Part shown: in pieces, positions 43,520 to 51,290 of the stretch
How positions within the stretch are numbered: position 1 is the first letter of the stretch
Layout of the letters: each line of letters opens with the position of its first letter
Source: Shimazuella alba
GTDB lineage: Bacteria > Bacillota > Bacilli > Thermoactinomycetales > Thermoactinomycetaceae
Assembly (NCBI RefSeq): GCF_009831235.1
Contig: NZ_WUUL01000007.1
Span: 124,001-188,000, forward strand
Length of the DNA stretch: 64,000 nucleotides
Direction: 5' to 3'
The notes under the pieces: model-generated
Database searches by the model: none
What the model was told of the DNA's origin: nothing
The model's input: only the letters and a program-made list of their open reading frames with translations
Position numbers and translations under genes: made by a program

Positions 43520-44635
43520 CTACTTCAAATTCTCCGGATTCAATGCTTTCAAATCTTCGACCACAAACAAACCATCTTTGCGGATCAACTCACCATCGAA
43601 ATAGATCTCGCCACCGCCGTACTCTTTGCGCTGAATACATACGAGATCCCAGTGAATCGCAGATCTATTTGTGTTATCTGCTTCTTCATATGCTTGACCT
43701 GGTGTAAAATGGAAGCTGCCATTGATCTTCTCATCAAACAAGATGTCTCTCATGGGATGATCAATATTTGGATTTACGCCAAGGCTGAACTCTCCAATAA
43801 ATCTAGCACCTTCATCCGTATCAAAGATTTGATTGATTTTCTCAGTATTGTTTGCTGTTGCATCGATAATTTTGCCATCTTTGAATGTAAGGCAGACATT
43901 ATCAAATAAGAAACCATTGTAAATGGTTGGTGCGTTGTATTGAACTGTCCCATTAACGGAGTTTTTCACGGGAGCAGTGAAAACTTCTCCATCTGGGATG
44001 TTATGTTCTCCTGCACAGCTGATAACCGGAATTCCTTTGATGGAAAACTGTAAATCTGTCCCAGGTCCTTTGATATGTACATGATCTGCTTGTTCCATTC
44101 TCTTTACCAGTGGCTCCATTGCTTTCGCCATTTTGACATAATCGACGTTGCATACATCAAAGAAATATTTGGTAAAACCTTCCGTACTCATATTCGCGAG
44201 CTGTGCCATGGAACCAGAAGGATAGCGAAGTACTACCCATTTCGTATTATTAACACGCTCTTCTGTATGAATAGCATGAGAATAGATACGGCTGTACAAA
44301 CTCATTTTTTCATCTGGAACATCGCTGTATTCGCTGATGTTTTCACTTCCACGAATTCCGATATAACAATCCATCTGCTTCATTTGCTGCAAGCCAATTT
44401 GCGTCCAAGCGTCTAAGTGAGCTTCGTTTGTTCCCATCAATAAGCTTCTATGAACCTGTTGGTCCGTCAGTTGGACAATCGGAATACCTTGTGCTTTATA
44501 TACTTCTTCTACAAGTGCGATCGCTAATTCTTTATCATTACCAAAAAGATCAATCATTACCTTTTCCCCAGGCTGTACCCGACAGGAATGATTGACTAAA
44601 ATATGAGCTAAGGTAAAAATTCGCTCATTTACCAT
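43520..44635 (-). CDS. M29-family aminopeptidase (AmpS/PepS/AmpII type)
   Basis: 371 residues. Signature parts: LVNHSCRVQPGEKVMID, GSENISEYSDVPDEKMSLYSRIYSHAIHTEERVNNTKWVVLRYPSGSMAQLANMS, CAGEHNIPDGEVFTAPVKNSVNGTVQYNAP (metal-binding Glu and the PDGE motif), GARFIGEFSLGVNPNIDHPMRDILFDEKINGSFHFTPGQAYEEADNTNRSAIHWDLV (metal-binding Glu/His/Asp). A cytoplasmic metal-dependent aminopeptidase that removes N-terminal residues from peptides. Confidence 0.93.
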   Translation of the reverse strand: MVNERIFTLAHILVNHSCRVQPGEKVMIDLFGNDKELAIALVEEVYKAQGIPIVQLTDQQVHRSLLMGTNEAHLDAWTQIGLQQMKQMDCYIGIRGSENISEYSDVPDEKMSLYSRIYSHAIHTEERVNNTKWVVLRYPSGSMAQLANMSTEGFTKYFFDVCNVDYVKMAKAMEPLVKRMEQADHVHIKGPGTDLQFSIKGIPVISCAGEHNIPDGEVFTAPVKNSVNGTVQYNAPTIYNGFLFDNVCLTFKDGKIIDATANNTEKINQIFDTDEGARFIGEFSLGVNPNIDHPMRDILFDEKINGSFHFTPGQAYEEADNTNRSAIHWDLVCIQRKEYGGGEIYFDGELIRKDGLFVVEDLKALNPENLK

Positions 44636-44761
44636 AATTATCTAACCTCTTTCCCAAATTATTATTGGCAGGTAAAATAGATGAGGTAATACAATACCTT
44701 CCATTTTATCAGAAACAGTTTTATGGCAAAAGGAAAATAAAAAAATTAGGAGGAAATTTAA

Positions 44762-45268
44762 ATGTTTCACGTTCAGAAACCAACAGGACCAAAAGAAGCA
44801 CAATATACATCGATGACAAGACAACTGAAATCCCTCTTGGAAGATGAGCGCGATTGGCTGGCCAATCTATCCAATACAGCCAGTTTTCTAGCCCACTCCC
44901 TACATGATATCAATTGGGTCGGTTTTTATTTGCTAAAACAAAACGAATTGGTATTGGGTCCTTTTATGGGGAAACCCGCTTGTGTCCGCATCGCTGTTGG
45001 CAAAGGTGTTTGTGGAACTGCTGTAGCAGAAAACCGTACACAAGTAGTATCTGATGTCCATCAATTCCCTGGACATATCGCTTGTGATGCGGACTCTCAA
45101 TCCGAAATTGTCATCCCTCTTGTAGTAGATAATAAGATCATTGGTGTATTGGATATAGATAGTCCAATCGTAAATCGATTTGAAACGGTAGATAAAGAAT
45201 ACTTAGAGCAGCTTGCTTCCATTCTCATTGACGCAACAGACTGGGAAAACATCTGCTTGGATGTTTAA
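44762..45268 (+). CDS. Free methionine-(R)-sulfoxide reductase (GAF domain), YtsP type
   Basis: 168 residues, start after TTAGGAGGAAATTTAA. GAF domain with INWVGFYLLKQNELVLGPFMGKPACVRIAVGKGVCGTAVAENRTQVVSDVHQFPGHIACDADSQSEIVIPLV. The three cysteines of the fRMsr active site are in KPACVRI, KGVCGTA and HIACDAD. It reduces free Met-R-sulfoxide with thioredoxin. In B. subtilis ytsP lies beside rpsD-tyrS; here about 6 kb of other genes lie between. A symporter gene follows 19 bp downstream. Confidence 0.93.
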   Translation: MFHVQKPTGPKEAQYTSMTRQLKSLLEDERDWLANLSNTASFLAHSLHDINWVGFYLLKQNELVLGPFMGKPACVRIAVGKGVCGTAVAENRTQVVSDVHQFPGHIACDADSQSEIVIPLVVDNKIIGVLDIDSPIVNRFETVDKEYLEQLASILIDATDWENICLDV

Positions 45269-45287
45269 AGCTTAGAAAGGAGAAAAT

Positions 45288-46553
45288 ATGAAAAAAATTA
45301 GTTTAGCTTATCAAATTTTAATAGGTTTGGTTCTTGGAATTATCGTAGGTGCTGTTTTTTATGGCAATCCAAAAGTGGCGACCTTCTTACAACCGATTGG
45401 TGATATTTTTCTTCATCTGATCAAAATGATTGTTATCCCGATTGTTGTTTCGACCTTGGTCGTAGGGGTAGCAGGCACAGGGAGCTTTAAAAAGTTAGGA
45501 AAATTAGGCGGAAAAACACTTCTTTACTTTGAAATTATTACGACAGTTGCTATTCTAATCGGACTGCTTATAGCAAATGTATTTCAACCCGGTCATGGTG
45601 TAGAAATGCAAAATCTGCAGAAAAGTGATATTGGCTCTTACGTCTCAACAGCCAAAACGCAAGAGAGTCATAGTTTTGTTGATACACTTGTCAATATCGT
45701 GCCCACCAATATCGTAGAATCCTTAGTAAAAGGCGATATGCTCGCTATTATATTCTTTTCTATTATGTTAGGACTAGGAATTGCTGCGATTGGAGAAAAA
45801 GGGAAACCAGTTTTGCAGATATTCCAAGGAATCTCTGAAGCGATGTTTTGGATAACTAACCAAGTCATGAAGTTTGCACCATTTGGTGTTTTTGCACTCA
45901 TTGGTGTGACGATATCTAAATTTGGATTGAGTTCCCTCATCCCTCTAGGAAAATTAGCAATATGTGTGTATGGTGCAATGATTTTCTTTATTATTGTTGT
46001 CTTAGGTCTGGTAGCAAAAATAGTCGGAGTAAATATATTCCATATCATTCGGATTCTAAAAGACGAACTTATTCTGGCTTACTCGACTTCCAGTTCTGAA
46101 ACCGTTCTTCCTAAAATTATAGAGAAGATGGAGAAGTTTGGCTGCTCTAAAACTGTCACCTCTTTTGTGGTACCGACCGGCTATTCCTTTAATCTTGATG
46201 GTTCTACCCTTTATCAAGCATTAGCAGCATTGTTTATCGCTCAGATGTATGGCATCGATATGCCAATCAGTAAACAGATTACATTGGTACTTGTATTGAT
46301 GTTGACCTCCAAAGGAATCGCAGGAGTACCGGGTGTATCGTTTGTCGTCTTGCTTGCAACGCTTGGTTCAGTGGGAATTCCAATGGAAGGACTTGCCTTT
46401 ATCGCCGGTATCGACCGTATTCTCGACATGGCACGTACAGTAGTAAATGTGGTTGGGAACTCGCTTGCTACTGTTGTTATTTCGAAATGGGAAAAGCAGT
46501 ATGATCCGGAAAAAGGGAAAGCTTATTTGCAATCTGTTCGTAGCGCAGTGTAA
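45288..46553 (+). CDS. Dicarboxylate/amino acid:cation symporter (DAACS; GltP/GltT type)
   Basis: 421 residues. About eight TM helices plus re-entrant loops. Diagnostic parts: AYSTSSSETVLPKIIEKMEKFG (serine-rich HP1 loop), VVPTGYSFNLDGSTLYQALAALFIAQ (NLDGST, the TM7 motif), MLTSKGIAGVPGVSFVVLLATL (HP2) and DRILDMARTVVNVVGNSLATVVISKWE (TM8 with the substrate-binding DxxxxxxRTxxNVxG). Imports glutamate or C4-dicarboxylates with Na+ or H+. Start after TTAGAAAGGAGAAAAT. Co-transcribed with the reductase gene. Confidence 0.94.
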   Translation: MKKISLAYQILIGLVLGIIVGAVFYGNPKVATFLQPIGDIFLHLIKMIVIPIVVSTLVVGVAGTGSFKKLGKLGGKTLLYFEIITTVAILIGLLIANVFQPGHGVEMQNLQKSDIGSYVSTAKTQESHSFVDTLVNIVPTNIVESLVKGDMLAIIFFSIMLGLGIAAIGEKGKPVLQIFQGISEAMFWITNQVMKFAPFGVFALIGVTISKFGLSSLIPLGKLAICVYGAMIFFIIVVLGLVAKIVGVNIFHIIRILKDELILAYSTSSSETVLPKIIEKMEKFGCSKTVTSFVVPTGYSFNLDGSTLYQALAALFIAQMYGIDMPISKQITLVLVLMLTSKGIAGVPGVSFVVLLATLGSVGIPMEGLAFIAGIDRILDMARTVVNVVGNSLATVVISKWEKQYDPEKGKAYLQSVRSAV

Positions 46554-46629
46554 AAAATTACAATTATTATTTTTATGAATGGTTTTCTATAATAAGGTCA
46601 TAAGTAATAGGCTCGACTAGGTAGGTCAC

Positions 46630-46773
46630 GTGAAACCGGAAATGAATGAATACGAGGGTCCCCGTTGTGAGTGCCGTTCACCCAAGTGCACTTGTAAAAA
46701 CGCCGTTCTCCAACGTGGAGTTACCTGCTCGGACTGCAAGGATGGATCGCACGTCTACTGGGGTAAGCGTTAA
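46630..46773 (+). CDS. Small Cys-rich zinc-ribbon-like orphan protein (47 residues, GTG start)
   Basis: GTG 46630 after AGGTAGGTCAC. The product begins MKPEMNEYEGPRCECRS and continues PKCTCKNAVLQRGVTCSDC then KDGSHVYWGKR. Six cysteines in the order CxC, CxC, CxxC, plus a late His, suggest a zinc site. Similar in cysteine pattern and end (HVY) to the next cassette's product. Codon use is G+C-rich. No family recognised. Confidence 0.55.
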   Translation: MKPEMNEYEGPRCECRSPKCTCKNAVLQRGVTCSDCKDGSHVYWGKR

Positions 46774-46797
46774 GACCTCTAATCGAGGCTAGGACTT

Positions 46798-46830
46798 GGG
46801 CGATCCGATCGATGACGATCTGGATCGCCC
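46798..46830 (+). terminator. Hairpin of the first Cys-rich cassette
   Basis: GGGCGATCC-GATCG and CGATC-T-GGATCGCCC: a 14-bp stem with one bulge and a four-base loop. Followed by GCC, no U-tract. The related hairpin of the next cassette stands at 47238-47269. Confidence 0.65.
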
Positions 46831-47040
46831 GCCTGCAATCATTCCTATATCGTAGAAAAGCATGGCAAATGCCATGCTTTTTATCTTTCTACTACTATTG
46901 TTATCCATACCACGTTTCACACTAACCTAAAAAAGAAATTACTGGGGGAAAATCATATCTGTCATAAATTACAATTGTATTTTTAATCAAAAAAGTTCTA
47001 TAGTAAGTTAGAAGTAGTTAGGTACTAGTAGGCAGGTATC

Positions 47041-47226
47041 GTGAGCAACACTATCACTGGCAAGGTCGTCTTCCACCGTGGAGAGCACTTCTGTGCATGC
47101 TCCAACACCCCGCTGCAAGCCGCAACACGTAATCCCGCTCGTTGCGAGTGTGTGGTAAAGGTGCAGGTGGCTGGACAGATATGTGAACACTGCGGGATTG
47201 AGTTCCACGTATATCTGGACGCCTAG
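47041..47226 (+). CDS. Small Cys-rich zinc-ribbon-like orphan protein (61 residues, GTG start)
   Basis: GTG 47041 after TAGTAGGCAGGTATC. The product MSNTITGKVVFHRGEHFCAC... has CAC, then CEC, then CEHCG and a late FHVYLDA. The cysteine order CxC-CxC-CxxC and the HVY end match the preceding cassette product, so the two are diverged paralogues with a likely metal site. No family recognised. Confidence 0.58.
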   Translation: MSNTITGKVVFHRGEHFCACSNTPLQAATRNPARCECVVKVQVAGQICEHCGIEFHVYLDA

Positions 47227-47237
47227 CCCTGGCTCTT

Positions 47238-47269
47238 GGGTGATCTGATCCTTCACGATCCGATCACCC
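47238..47269 (+). terminator. Hairpin of the second Cys-rich cassette
   Basis: GGGTGATC-T-GATC and GATC-C-GATCACCC; compared with the first cassette, C-G pairs are replaced by T-A pairs at matching sites. Confidence 0.65.
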
Positions 47270-47326
47270 GCCCATCATATAAAATGAACGACTCATATAG
47301 ATAAAAGCATGGCATGTGCCATGCTT

Positions 47327-47776
47327 TTACTTTTCTACTAATACAGCATTGTCTGCTCCACGAAACACTTGATACATCCGATAAGCTCTTCTCATTTCTT
47401 CTTTCATCCATTCTGGAAAAGGCTCATTCGCTAAGTTTTTCATATCTACCCAACGATAATCGTCATGTTCTGGACTCAGTTTGATGTCACCAGCTGGGTT
47501 ACAACATGCAAATTTCATGATTACCAAATGCTTTTCATCCATCAACTCATCATAGATATATGCGGGAGAAATAACTTTCACACTTAGGCCTGTCTCTTCT
47601 TTCACTTCACGAGCCAAAGCATCCATGATCAATTCTCCTGTTTCTAATCCCCCACCTGGAAAATCCCATCCGTGGGAATGGCGATCTTTTCTCTCTTTTT
47701 TCGAACGTGTGAGAATGAGCACGTGATCTTGATCAAAAATGATTGCTTTTGGAGCGATTTTAACTGGTTTTTTCAC
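47327..47776 (-). CDS. NUDIX hydrolase
   Basis: 149 residues. The Nudix box is GGGLETGELIMDALAREVKEETGL (GX5EX7REUXEEXGU). It opens with KIAPKAIIFDQDHVLILTRSKK. These Mg2+ enzymes split nucleoside diphosphates linked to another group, often as housecleaning; the substrate is not known. Terminator AAAAGCATGGCA/TGCCATGCTTTT at its end serves both strands. 14 bp upstream is the thioesterase stop. Confidence 0.92.
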   Translation of the reverse strand: MKKPVKIAPKAIIFDQDHVLILTRSKKERKDRHSHGWDFPGGGLETGELIMDALAREVKEETGLSVKVISPAYIYDELMDEKHLVIMKFACCNPAGDIKLSPEHDDYRWVDMKNLANEPFPEWMKEEMRRAYRMYQVFRGADNAVLVEK

Positions 47777-47790
47777 GTTTTCACCTGCCT

Positions 47791-48267
47791 TTATTTCAGA
47801 CGGAAAAAGGTAGAACTAGCAGTAGCAATCAATTTTTCCCGCTCATCTTTTACCTTGCTTTCCATCGTGATAATGGTTTTGCCTTTTTTAACAAACTTGG
47901 TATAAGCATAAAGCCAACCTTCTTTTCCTGGCGAGAGAAAATGAACTTGCAGATCAATCGTTACAGCGCTTGTCTCTTCTCCCAATGCTTGAACGGCTGT
48001 CGCCCCCATCGCTGTATCAATAAACGTCGCAGTTATGCCGCCATGTAAAATCTTATATCGATTTTTCAATTCATCCGTCACGCACATACGATGAATATAA
48101 ACATCTTCCTTCTCATCATAACGCATAAATTGAAAATTCATCATCTCTTCAATATAAGCAAGGGGACTTACTCGCGTGCGTTTTAGAGCTTGGACTAATT
48201 TGTGGATAGTATTGATTTCTACTTCTGATAGGTCTTGAATTTCGGATTGTAGTTTCTCAAGTGTCAT
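47791..48267 (-). CDS. Hotdog-fold thioesterase (PaaI/YiiD-like)
   Basis: 158 residues from ATG 48267; ATG 48273 is also possible. The hotdog core is in NRYKILHGGITATFIDTAMGATAVQALGEETSAVTIDLQVHFLSPGKEGWLYAYTKFVKKGKTIITMESKVKDEREKLIATASSTFFRL, with the HGG motif of PaaI-type acyl-CoA thioesterases and a helical N-terminal extension of about 50 residues. Likely releases CoA from an acyl- or aryl-CoA. Probably in an operon with the NUDIX gene. Confidence 0.85.
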   Translation of the reverse strand: MTLEKLQSEIQDLSEVEINTIHKLVQALKRTRVSPLAYIEEMMNFQFMRYDEKEDVYIHRMCVTDELKNRYKILHGGITATFIDTAMGATAVQALGEETSAVTIDLQVHFLSPGKEGWLYAYTKFVKKGKTIITMESKVKDEREKLIATASSTFFRLK

Positions 48268-48398
48268 ATACATCGTCCTTCTCATTTGTCTCGTCTTTAT
48301 TATAGTTTTTTTCGGCTCACTCTACACCCCATCTCTAGTCAAGTTTCAACATTTTAAATATAATAAAAGTACCGTCGTCTAGATAAAAGGAGAAAGAG

Positions 48399-48605
48399 AT
48401 GATTAGGGTTAGCCCTGAACAGCTGGTCGACGAACTTCAGCGCAAGCTTACGGACAACCGGATATACGTGAATGTGGTTCTCCGAAACGGACGAGTTGAG
48501 GTCTCAACTGGGAAGGTCCCTACTGATGTGACTGGCATGTCTGTTGATGATGCTTATAAGCTCATCGAACAGAAGATGGATATGGCAGCCGCCCAGAAGA
48601 AGTAA
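48399..48605 (+). CDS. Small orphan protein (cassette-like, alpha-beta-beta-alpha)
   Basis: 68 residues, start after AAAAGGAGAAAGAG. Predicted helix (SPEQLVDELQRKLTDN), two strands (IYVNVVLRNGRVEVSTGKV) and a C-terminal helix (SVDDAYKLIEQKMDMAA). G+C-rich codons (CTG, GTC, AAG, CGC). First of three tandem cassettes of similar size and probable fold. No family recognised. Confidence 0.6.
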   Translation: MIRVSPEQLVDELQRKLTDNRIYVNVVLRNGRVEVSTGKVPTDVTGMSVDDAYKLIEQKMDMAAAQKK

Positions 48606-48619
48606 GGGTCATTCCTTGC

Positions 48620-48655
48620 GTTCCTCAGGTAAGTCTTATCACCTACCTGAGGAAC
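48620..48655 (+). terminator. Hairpin after the 48.4-kb cassette gene
   Basis: GTTCCTCAGGTA and TACCTGAGGAAC, a perfect 12-bp stem with a 12-base loop; no U-tract. Confidence 0.6.
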
Positions 48656-48759
48656 CATCTTACAAATAATTATAGATATTTTATTTATAACTAATGAAAA
48701 TTATTTAAAATTCAAATATAATAGGTAGGTATTGTTTCCACCATTCTAGGAGAATCCAC

Positions 48760-48969
48760 ATGTCCAAGGCTCAGGATTTCGCCACCCTCCTGCATAATGA
48801 TCCTATACTTGATGGTTTGATAACCGTCTATGTGCTTGAGGGCGGGCATCTTGCTGTCGGTCATAAGAAAAAGACACACAAGAAACGTGTGACTTGGGCT
48901 CCGGATAAACTGGCAGAGGCTTCCTATAAGGACGTTATGAACGAAATAACGAAGAAGCTTCTCTCCTAG
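48760..48969 (+). CDS. Small orphan protein (cassette-like)
   Basis: 69 residues, start after TAGGAGAATCCAC. Pattern: helix (AQDFATLLHNDPILDG), two strands (ITVYVLEGGHLAVGHKKK...KRVTW), helix (KLAEASYKDVMNEITKKLL). Basic middle (KKKTHKKR). An AT-rich lead with an AATATAATAGG box lies upstream. Similar in layout to the genes on both sides. No family recognised. Confidence 0.6.
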   Translation: MSKAQDFATLLHNDPILDGLITVYVLEGGHLAVGHKKKTHKKRVTWAPDKLAEASYKDVMNEITKKLLS

Positions 48970-48973
48970 TATT

Positions 48974-49008
48974 TGTGCCCCCAATGGCTTATAGCTATTG
49001 GGGGCACA
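48974..49008 (+). terminator. Hairpin after the 48.8-kb cassette gene
   Basis: TGTGCCCCCAAT and ATTGGGGGCACA, a perfect 12-bp stem with an 11-base loop (some further pairing GGC/GCT). No U-tract. Confidence 0.65.
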
Positions 49009-49098
49009 GCTGTTTAAAACATAACGTTGCCAATATTATGCCTGTTTGCTAAGATAAAGATGTAATATCACTCCGAAATATAGATATAGGAGTTCAAA

Positions 49099-49308
49099 AT
49101 GGCTAAGAGTGTGGAAGCACAGTATGCCGAGAAGCTGCGGGATCAGCTTGGTGACGAGTTCGAGGTTAAGACCGAGAATGGTGAGGTAAAGATCACTCGT
49201 CGCAAGCCTGAGATCAGCCACCGAGTTTCCAAGATTACGCGGGCTGATCTGGAACCCAAGCGGATTGCTAAGGATGCAGATCATATCCGTGAGGCGCTGG
49301 GTAAGTAA
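49099..49308 (+). CDS. Small orphan protein (cassette-like)
   Basis: 69 residues, start after TATAGGAGTTCAAA. Helix (SVEAQYAEKLRDQLGD), strands (EFEVKTENGEVKITRRKP), then a basic linker and a C-terminal helix (AKDADHIREALGK). Highly charged. G+C-rich codons. Similar layout to the two genes before it. No family recognised. Confidence 0.6.
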   Translation: MAKSVEAQYAEKLRDQLGDEFEVKTENGEVKITRRKPEISHRVSKITRADLEPKRIAKDADHIREALGK

Positions 49309-49327
49309 TTTCAGCATCTGATACACC

Positions 49328-49356
49328 CCCTCAGATAGAATTCACCTATCTGAGGG
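49328..49356 (+). terminator. Hairpin after the 49.1-kb cassette gene
   Basis: CCCTCAGATAG and CTATCTGAGGG, perfect 11-bp stem, 7-base loop, then CTTAATT. A second, host-like terminator (AAACCC...GGGTTT with T-run) follows at about 49371-49402. Confidence 0.6.
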
Positions 49357-49475
49357 CTTAATTCCAAACACAACAAACCCTTGGGTAAACTTTGGGTTTT
49401 TTTGATTCCATCCTTTTCAAAGGATCACATTTTGTTATAATAGTGCTTATTTCATAAATGGAGCGAACAGCAAAC

Positions 49476-50126
49476 ATGCGCTTACGAAGAAATCCTCAGG
49501 CGATTGAACTACTTACTTCTCATCCTCTCAGTGTCACAGACTATGCGGCTAGGCAGGGAAATTGGAAGGAGCTCTTTGCTAACCCTCATCCCATCTATGT
49601 AGAACTGGGTACAGGCAAAGGACAATTTCTAGCTAAAGCATCCACGATTTATCCAGAAATCAACTGGATTGGTGTAGAGAAAATACAAGAACCTCTTTTA
49701 CTAGCTGCACGAAAAGGCGAGGAAACTGGCAATACCAATGTCCGATATTTGTGGATGGATATTGCCAACCTACAAGAAGCATTCTCCCCCGGTGAGGTTG
49801 ATCGATTTTATCTCCACTTTAGTGATCCGTGGCCAAAAGCAAGGCATTACAAACGCCGGCTGACATATCGAGATTTTTTAAAGGCCTATGAAACACTGCT
49901 TTCTCCTTCTGGTGATCTGATTTTAAAAACAGATAGTGAAAGCTTGTACCAGTTTTCCGTAGAAGAGCTTCAGGAAACCGGTTGGGATATCGTCGAACAA
50001 AGTGATGACCTGCATCAAAGTGAGTGGGCCAAAACCAATATTACTACGGAGTATGAAGAGAAGTTTTCAGCTCTTGGTATGCCTATTTATTACTTACGTG
50101 CAGTCCCAAAACATACCGAACTCTAA
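49476..50126 (+). CDS. trmB: tRNA (guanine-N7-)-methyltransferase
   Basis: 216 residues from ATG 49476 after TGGAGCGAACAGCAAAC (an ATG at 49458 lies before the site). Motifs: VELGTGKGQFLAKAS (SAM binding), GVEKIQEPLLLAA, RFYLHFSDPWPKARHYKRRLTYRDFLKAYETLL (the SDPWPKxRHxKRRL signature), LKTDSESLYQFS, EYEEKFSALGMPIYYL. It makes m7G46 in tRNA. Its terminator AAAAGACTAG-TCCA-CTAGTCTTTT is at 50273-50299. Confidence 0.95.
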   Translation: MRLRRNPQAIELLTSHPLSVTDYAARQGNWKELFANPHPIYVELGTGKGQFLAKASTIYPEINWIGVEKIQEPLLLAARKGEETGNTNVRYLWMDIANLQEAFSPGEVDRFYLHFSDPWPKARHYKRRLTYRDFLKAYETLLSPSGDLILKTDSESLYQFSVEELQETGWDIVEQSDDLHQSEWAKTNITTEYEEKFSALGMPIYYLRAVPKHTEL

Positions 50127-50272
50127 AAATCAATAGATCTAGTTGAAAAGAGAAATAGGTATCCAAAGACAAATTGTGATGATGGTTATGCTAGAATCCC
50201 CAAAAAGCCACAGATTATTTGGCGAAACTCTTTATGCGTAATTATAACGAAAAATCAAAAACGTTCTACATA

Positions 50273-50299
50273 AAAAGACTAGTCCACTAGTCTTTTTTA
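50273..50299 (+). terminator. Terminator behind trmB
   Basis: AAAAAGACTAG/CTAGTCTTTTTT perfect stem with T6. Confidence 0.75.
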
Positions 50300-50402
50300 T
50301 CGTTCTCCAATTTCCCCTCGCTTATCTTTCCAACTGGCAATAAATCAAAAAAGGATGATATACTAGAGTTTGTAAGGATTCTCTACAGAAAGAGACCATA
50401 CC

Positions 50403-50777
50403 ATGAGTACGAAGATCCAGATTGATACTCCCATGAGCCGATCTTGGGAGATCAGTACTGATATTGATCCAAAGGATTTTGAGGTAAAGCCTACATTCCG
50501 CCGTGATTTCTGGTATCAGATCATCTCCTTCACCATTGGTGACAAGGAATATGAAGTGGAAGTGGGCAGTACTGTTGTAAGGATCGATCTTGTACGAGCC
50601 AATGGACAGCCTATCCCGAAGTATCGGTTTGGTGATAATCCACGTTTCAGGGGTCTTGAACGGGTCACTGGAGTGAATAGCACTGGTGCACCATTGGGAG
50701 AAACCCTCAAGAAAAACGACAAGAGGGAGCTTAGCCTCAATGGTGTCAAGATCATTGAGGTCAAGAGCCTGCGTTAA
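50403..50777 (+). CDS. Orphan protein (cassette-like)
   Basis: 124 residues. The site before ATG 50403 is weak (AGAAAGAGACCATACC). Beta-rich: WEISTDIDPKDFEVKPTFRRDFWYQIISFTIGDKEYEVEVGSTVVRIDLVRANGQPIPKYRFGDNPRF, ending ELSLNGVKIIEVKSLR. No cysteine, no membrane part. A GATATACTAGAG box with an upstream AATCAAAAAAGG lies 50 bases before the start; a like box stands before the genes at 47.0 and 1.9 kb. G+C raised. No family recognised. Confidence 0.62.
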   Translation: MSTKIQIDTPMSRSWEISTDIDPKDFEVKPTFRRDFWYQIISFTIGDKEYEVEVGSTVVRIDLVRANGQPIPKYRFGDNPRFRGLERVTGVNSTGAPLGETLKKNDKRELSLNGVKIIEVKSLR

Positions 50778-50810
50778 TCCTTCAAGGTATAACAGACAAT
50801 CATGACCAAT

Positions 50811-50841
50811 GTTTCGAGGTAGCTTCGCGCTATCTCGAAAC
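50811..50841 (+). terminator. Double hairpin after the 50.4-kb cassette gene
   Basis: Inner stem GTTTCGAGGTAG/CTATCTCGAAAC; an outer stem GTATAACAG/CTGTTATAC spans 50787-50862. No U-tract. Confidence 0.6.
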
Positions 50842-51054
50842 ACCAAATCAACTGTTATACGAACAAAATTTCATTTATACTCCCTCTTTCCCTCTCTTTT
50901 TATCTCTTCTAAAAGCTATCCCCAGATAAACCAAAATACTAGAATCAACAGCACTCTCACTGATATACTCCATACATTCTAACCTGTCATTTACATACCA
51001 ATATAGACAGTTGGATTTGTTTTTATAAAAATTTACCAAAGAACAGGAACCTCC

Positions 51055-51083
51055 TTGAAATGCACCCCTGTTCCCTGTATAAT
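51055..51083 (+). promoter_or_regulatory. Sigma-A promoter of rpsD
   Basis: TTGAAA, a 17-bp spacer, TATAAT. The long untranslated leader follows. Confidence 0.8.
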
Positions 51084-51094
51084 ACTTGTTTGTA

Positions 51095-51285
51095 TGGCTC
51101 TAGAAATATCCCTCCTACGGGAATATGAGGATAGCACGCAAACGATAGGTGAAGGGATCACCCTCACTGATTCGCCCTATAGATTATAGGTACCTACTCC
51201 TACCGCCGCTATCCGGATGAGTATGGTAAGCATCAGCGGATCAGCCCCTGTCATTTGCTAAAAAACGCAAATGAAAAGGAGTTTT
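51095..51285 (+). promoter_or_regulatory. rpsD 5' leader, probable S4-binding autoregulatory RNA
   Basis: About 200 bases of leader between promoter and start, with several pairings (CCCTCCTACGGG, GAAGGGATCACCCTC, CATTTGC...GCAAATG overlapping the binding-site region). In Bacillus, S4 represses its own rpsD through a leader structure; position and length fit that. I have not aligned it to a model. Confidence 0.5.
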
Positions 51286-51290
51286 ACAAT

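Larger units (their letters stand above)
46563..46905. repeat. Tandem duplication, copy 1 (cassette with terminator and NUDIX 3' end)
   Basis: This unit and 46965-47345 share, in order: a lead with AAATTACAATT and a TTCTATA(A/G)TAAG box, a Cys-rich small gene, a GGG(C/T)GATC(C/T)GATC hairpin, and the AAAAGCATGGCA--TGCCATGCTTTT terminator. The DNA next to the terminator in copy 1 resembles the last codons of the NUDIX gene that adjoin copy 2, so the duplication took in the end of the host gene. Confidence 0.6.
46965..47345. repeat. Tandem duplication, copy 2
   Basis: See copy 1 for the shared order of parts. This copy adjoins the intact 3' end of the NUDIX gene and its terminator AAAAGCATGGCATGTGCCATGCTTTT, so it is likely the parental arrangement. 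Confidence 0.6.

Noticed and set aside
46563-50400. One common promoter for all cassettes
   Set aside because: Several share an AATCAAAAAAG...TATA(G/C)T look or TTCTATA(A/G)TAAG, but others do not. The likeness may be due only to AT-richness, so no motif is claimed for the whole set.
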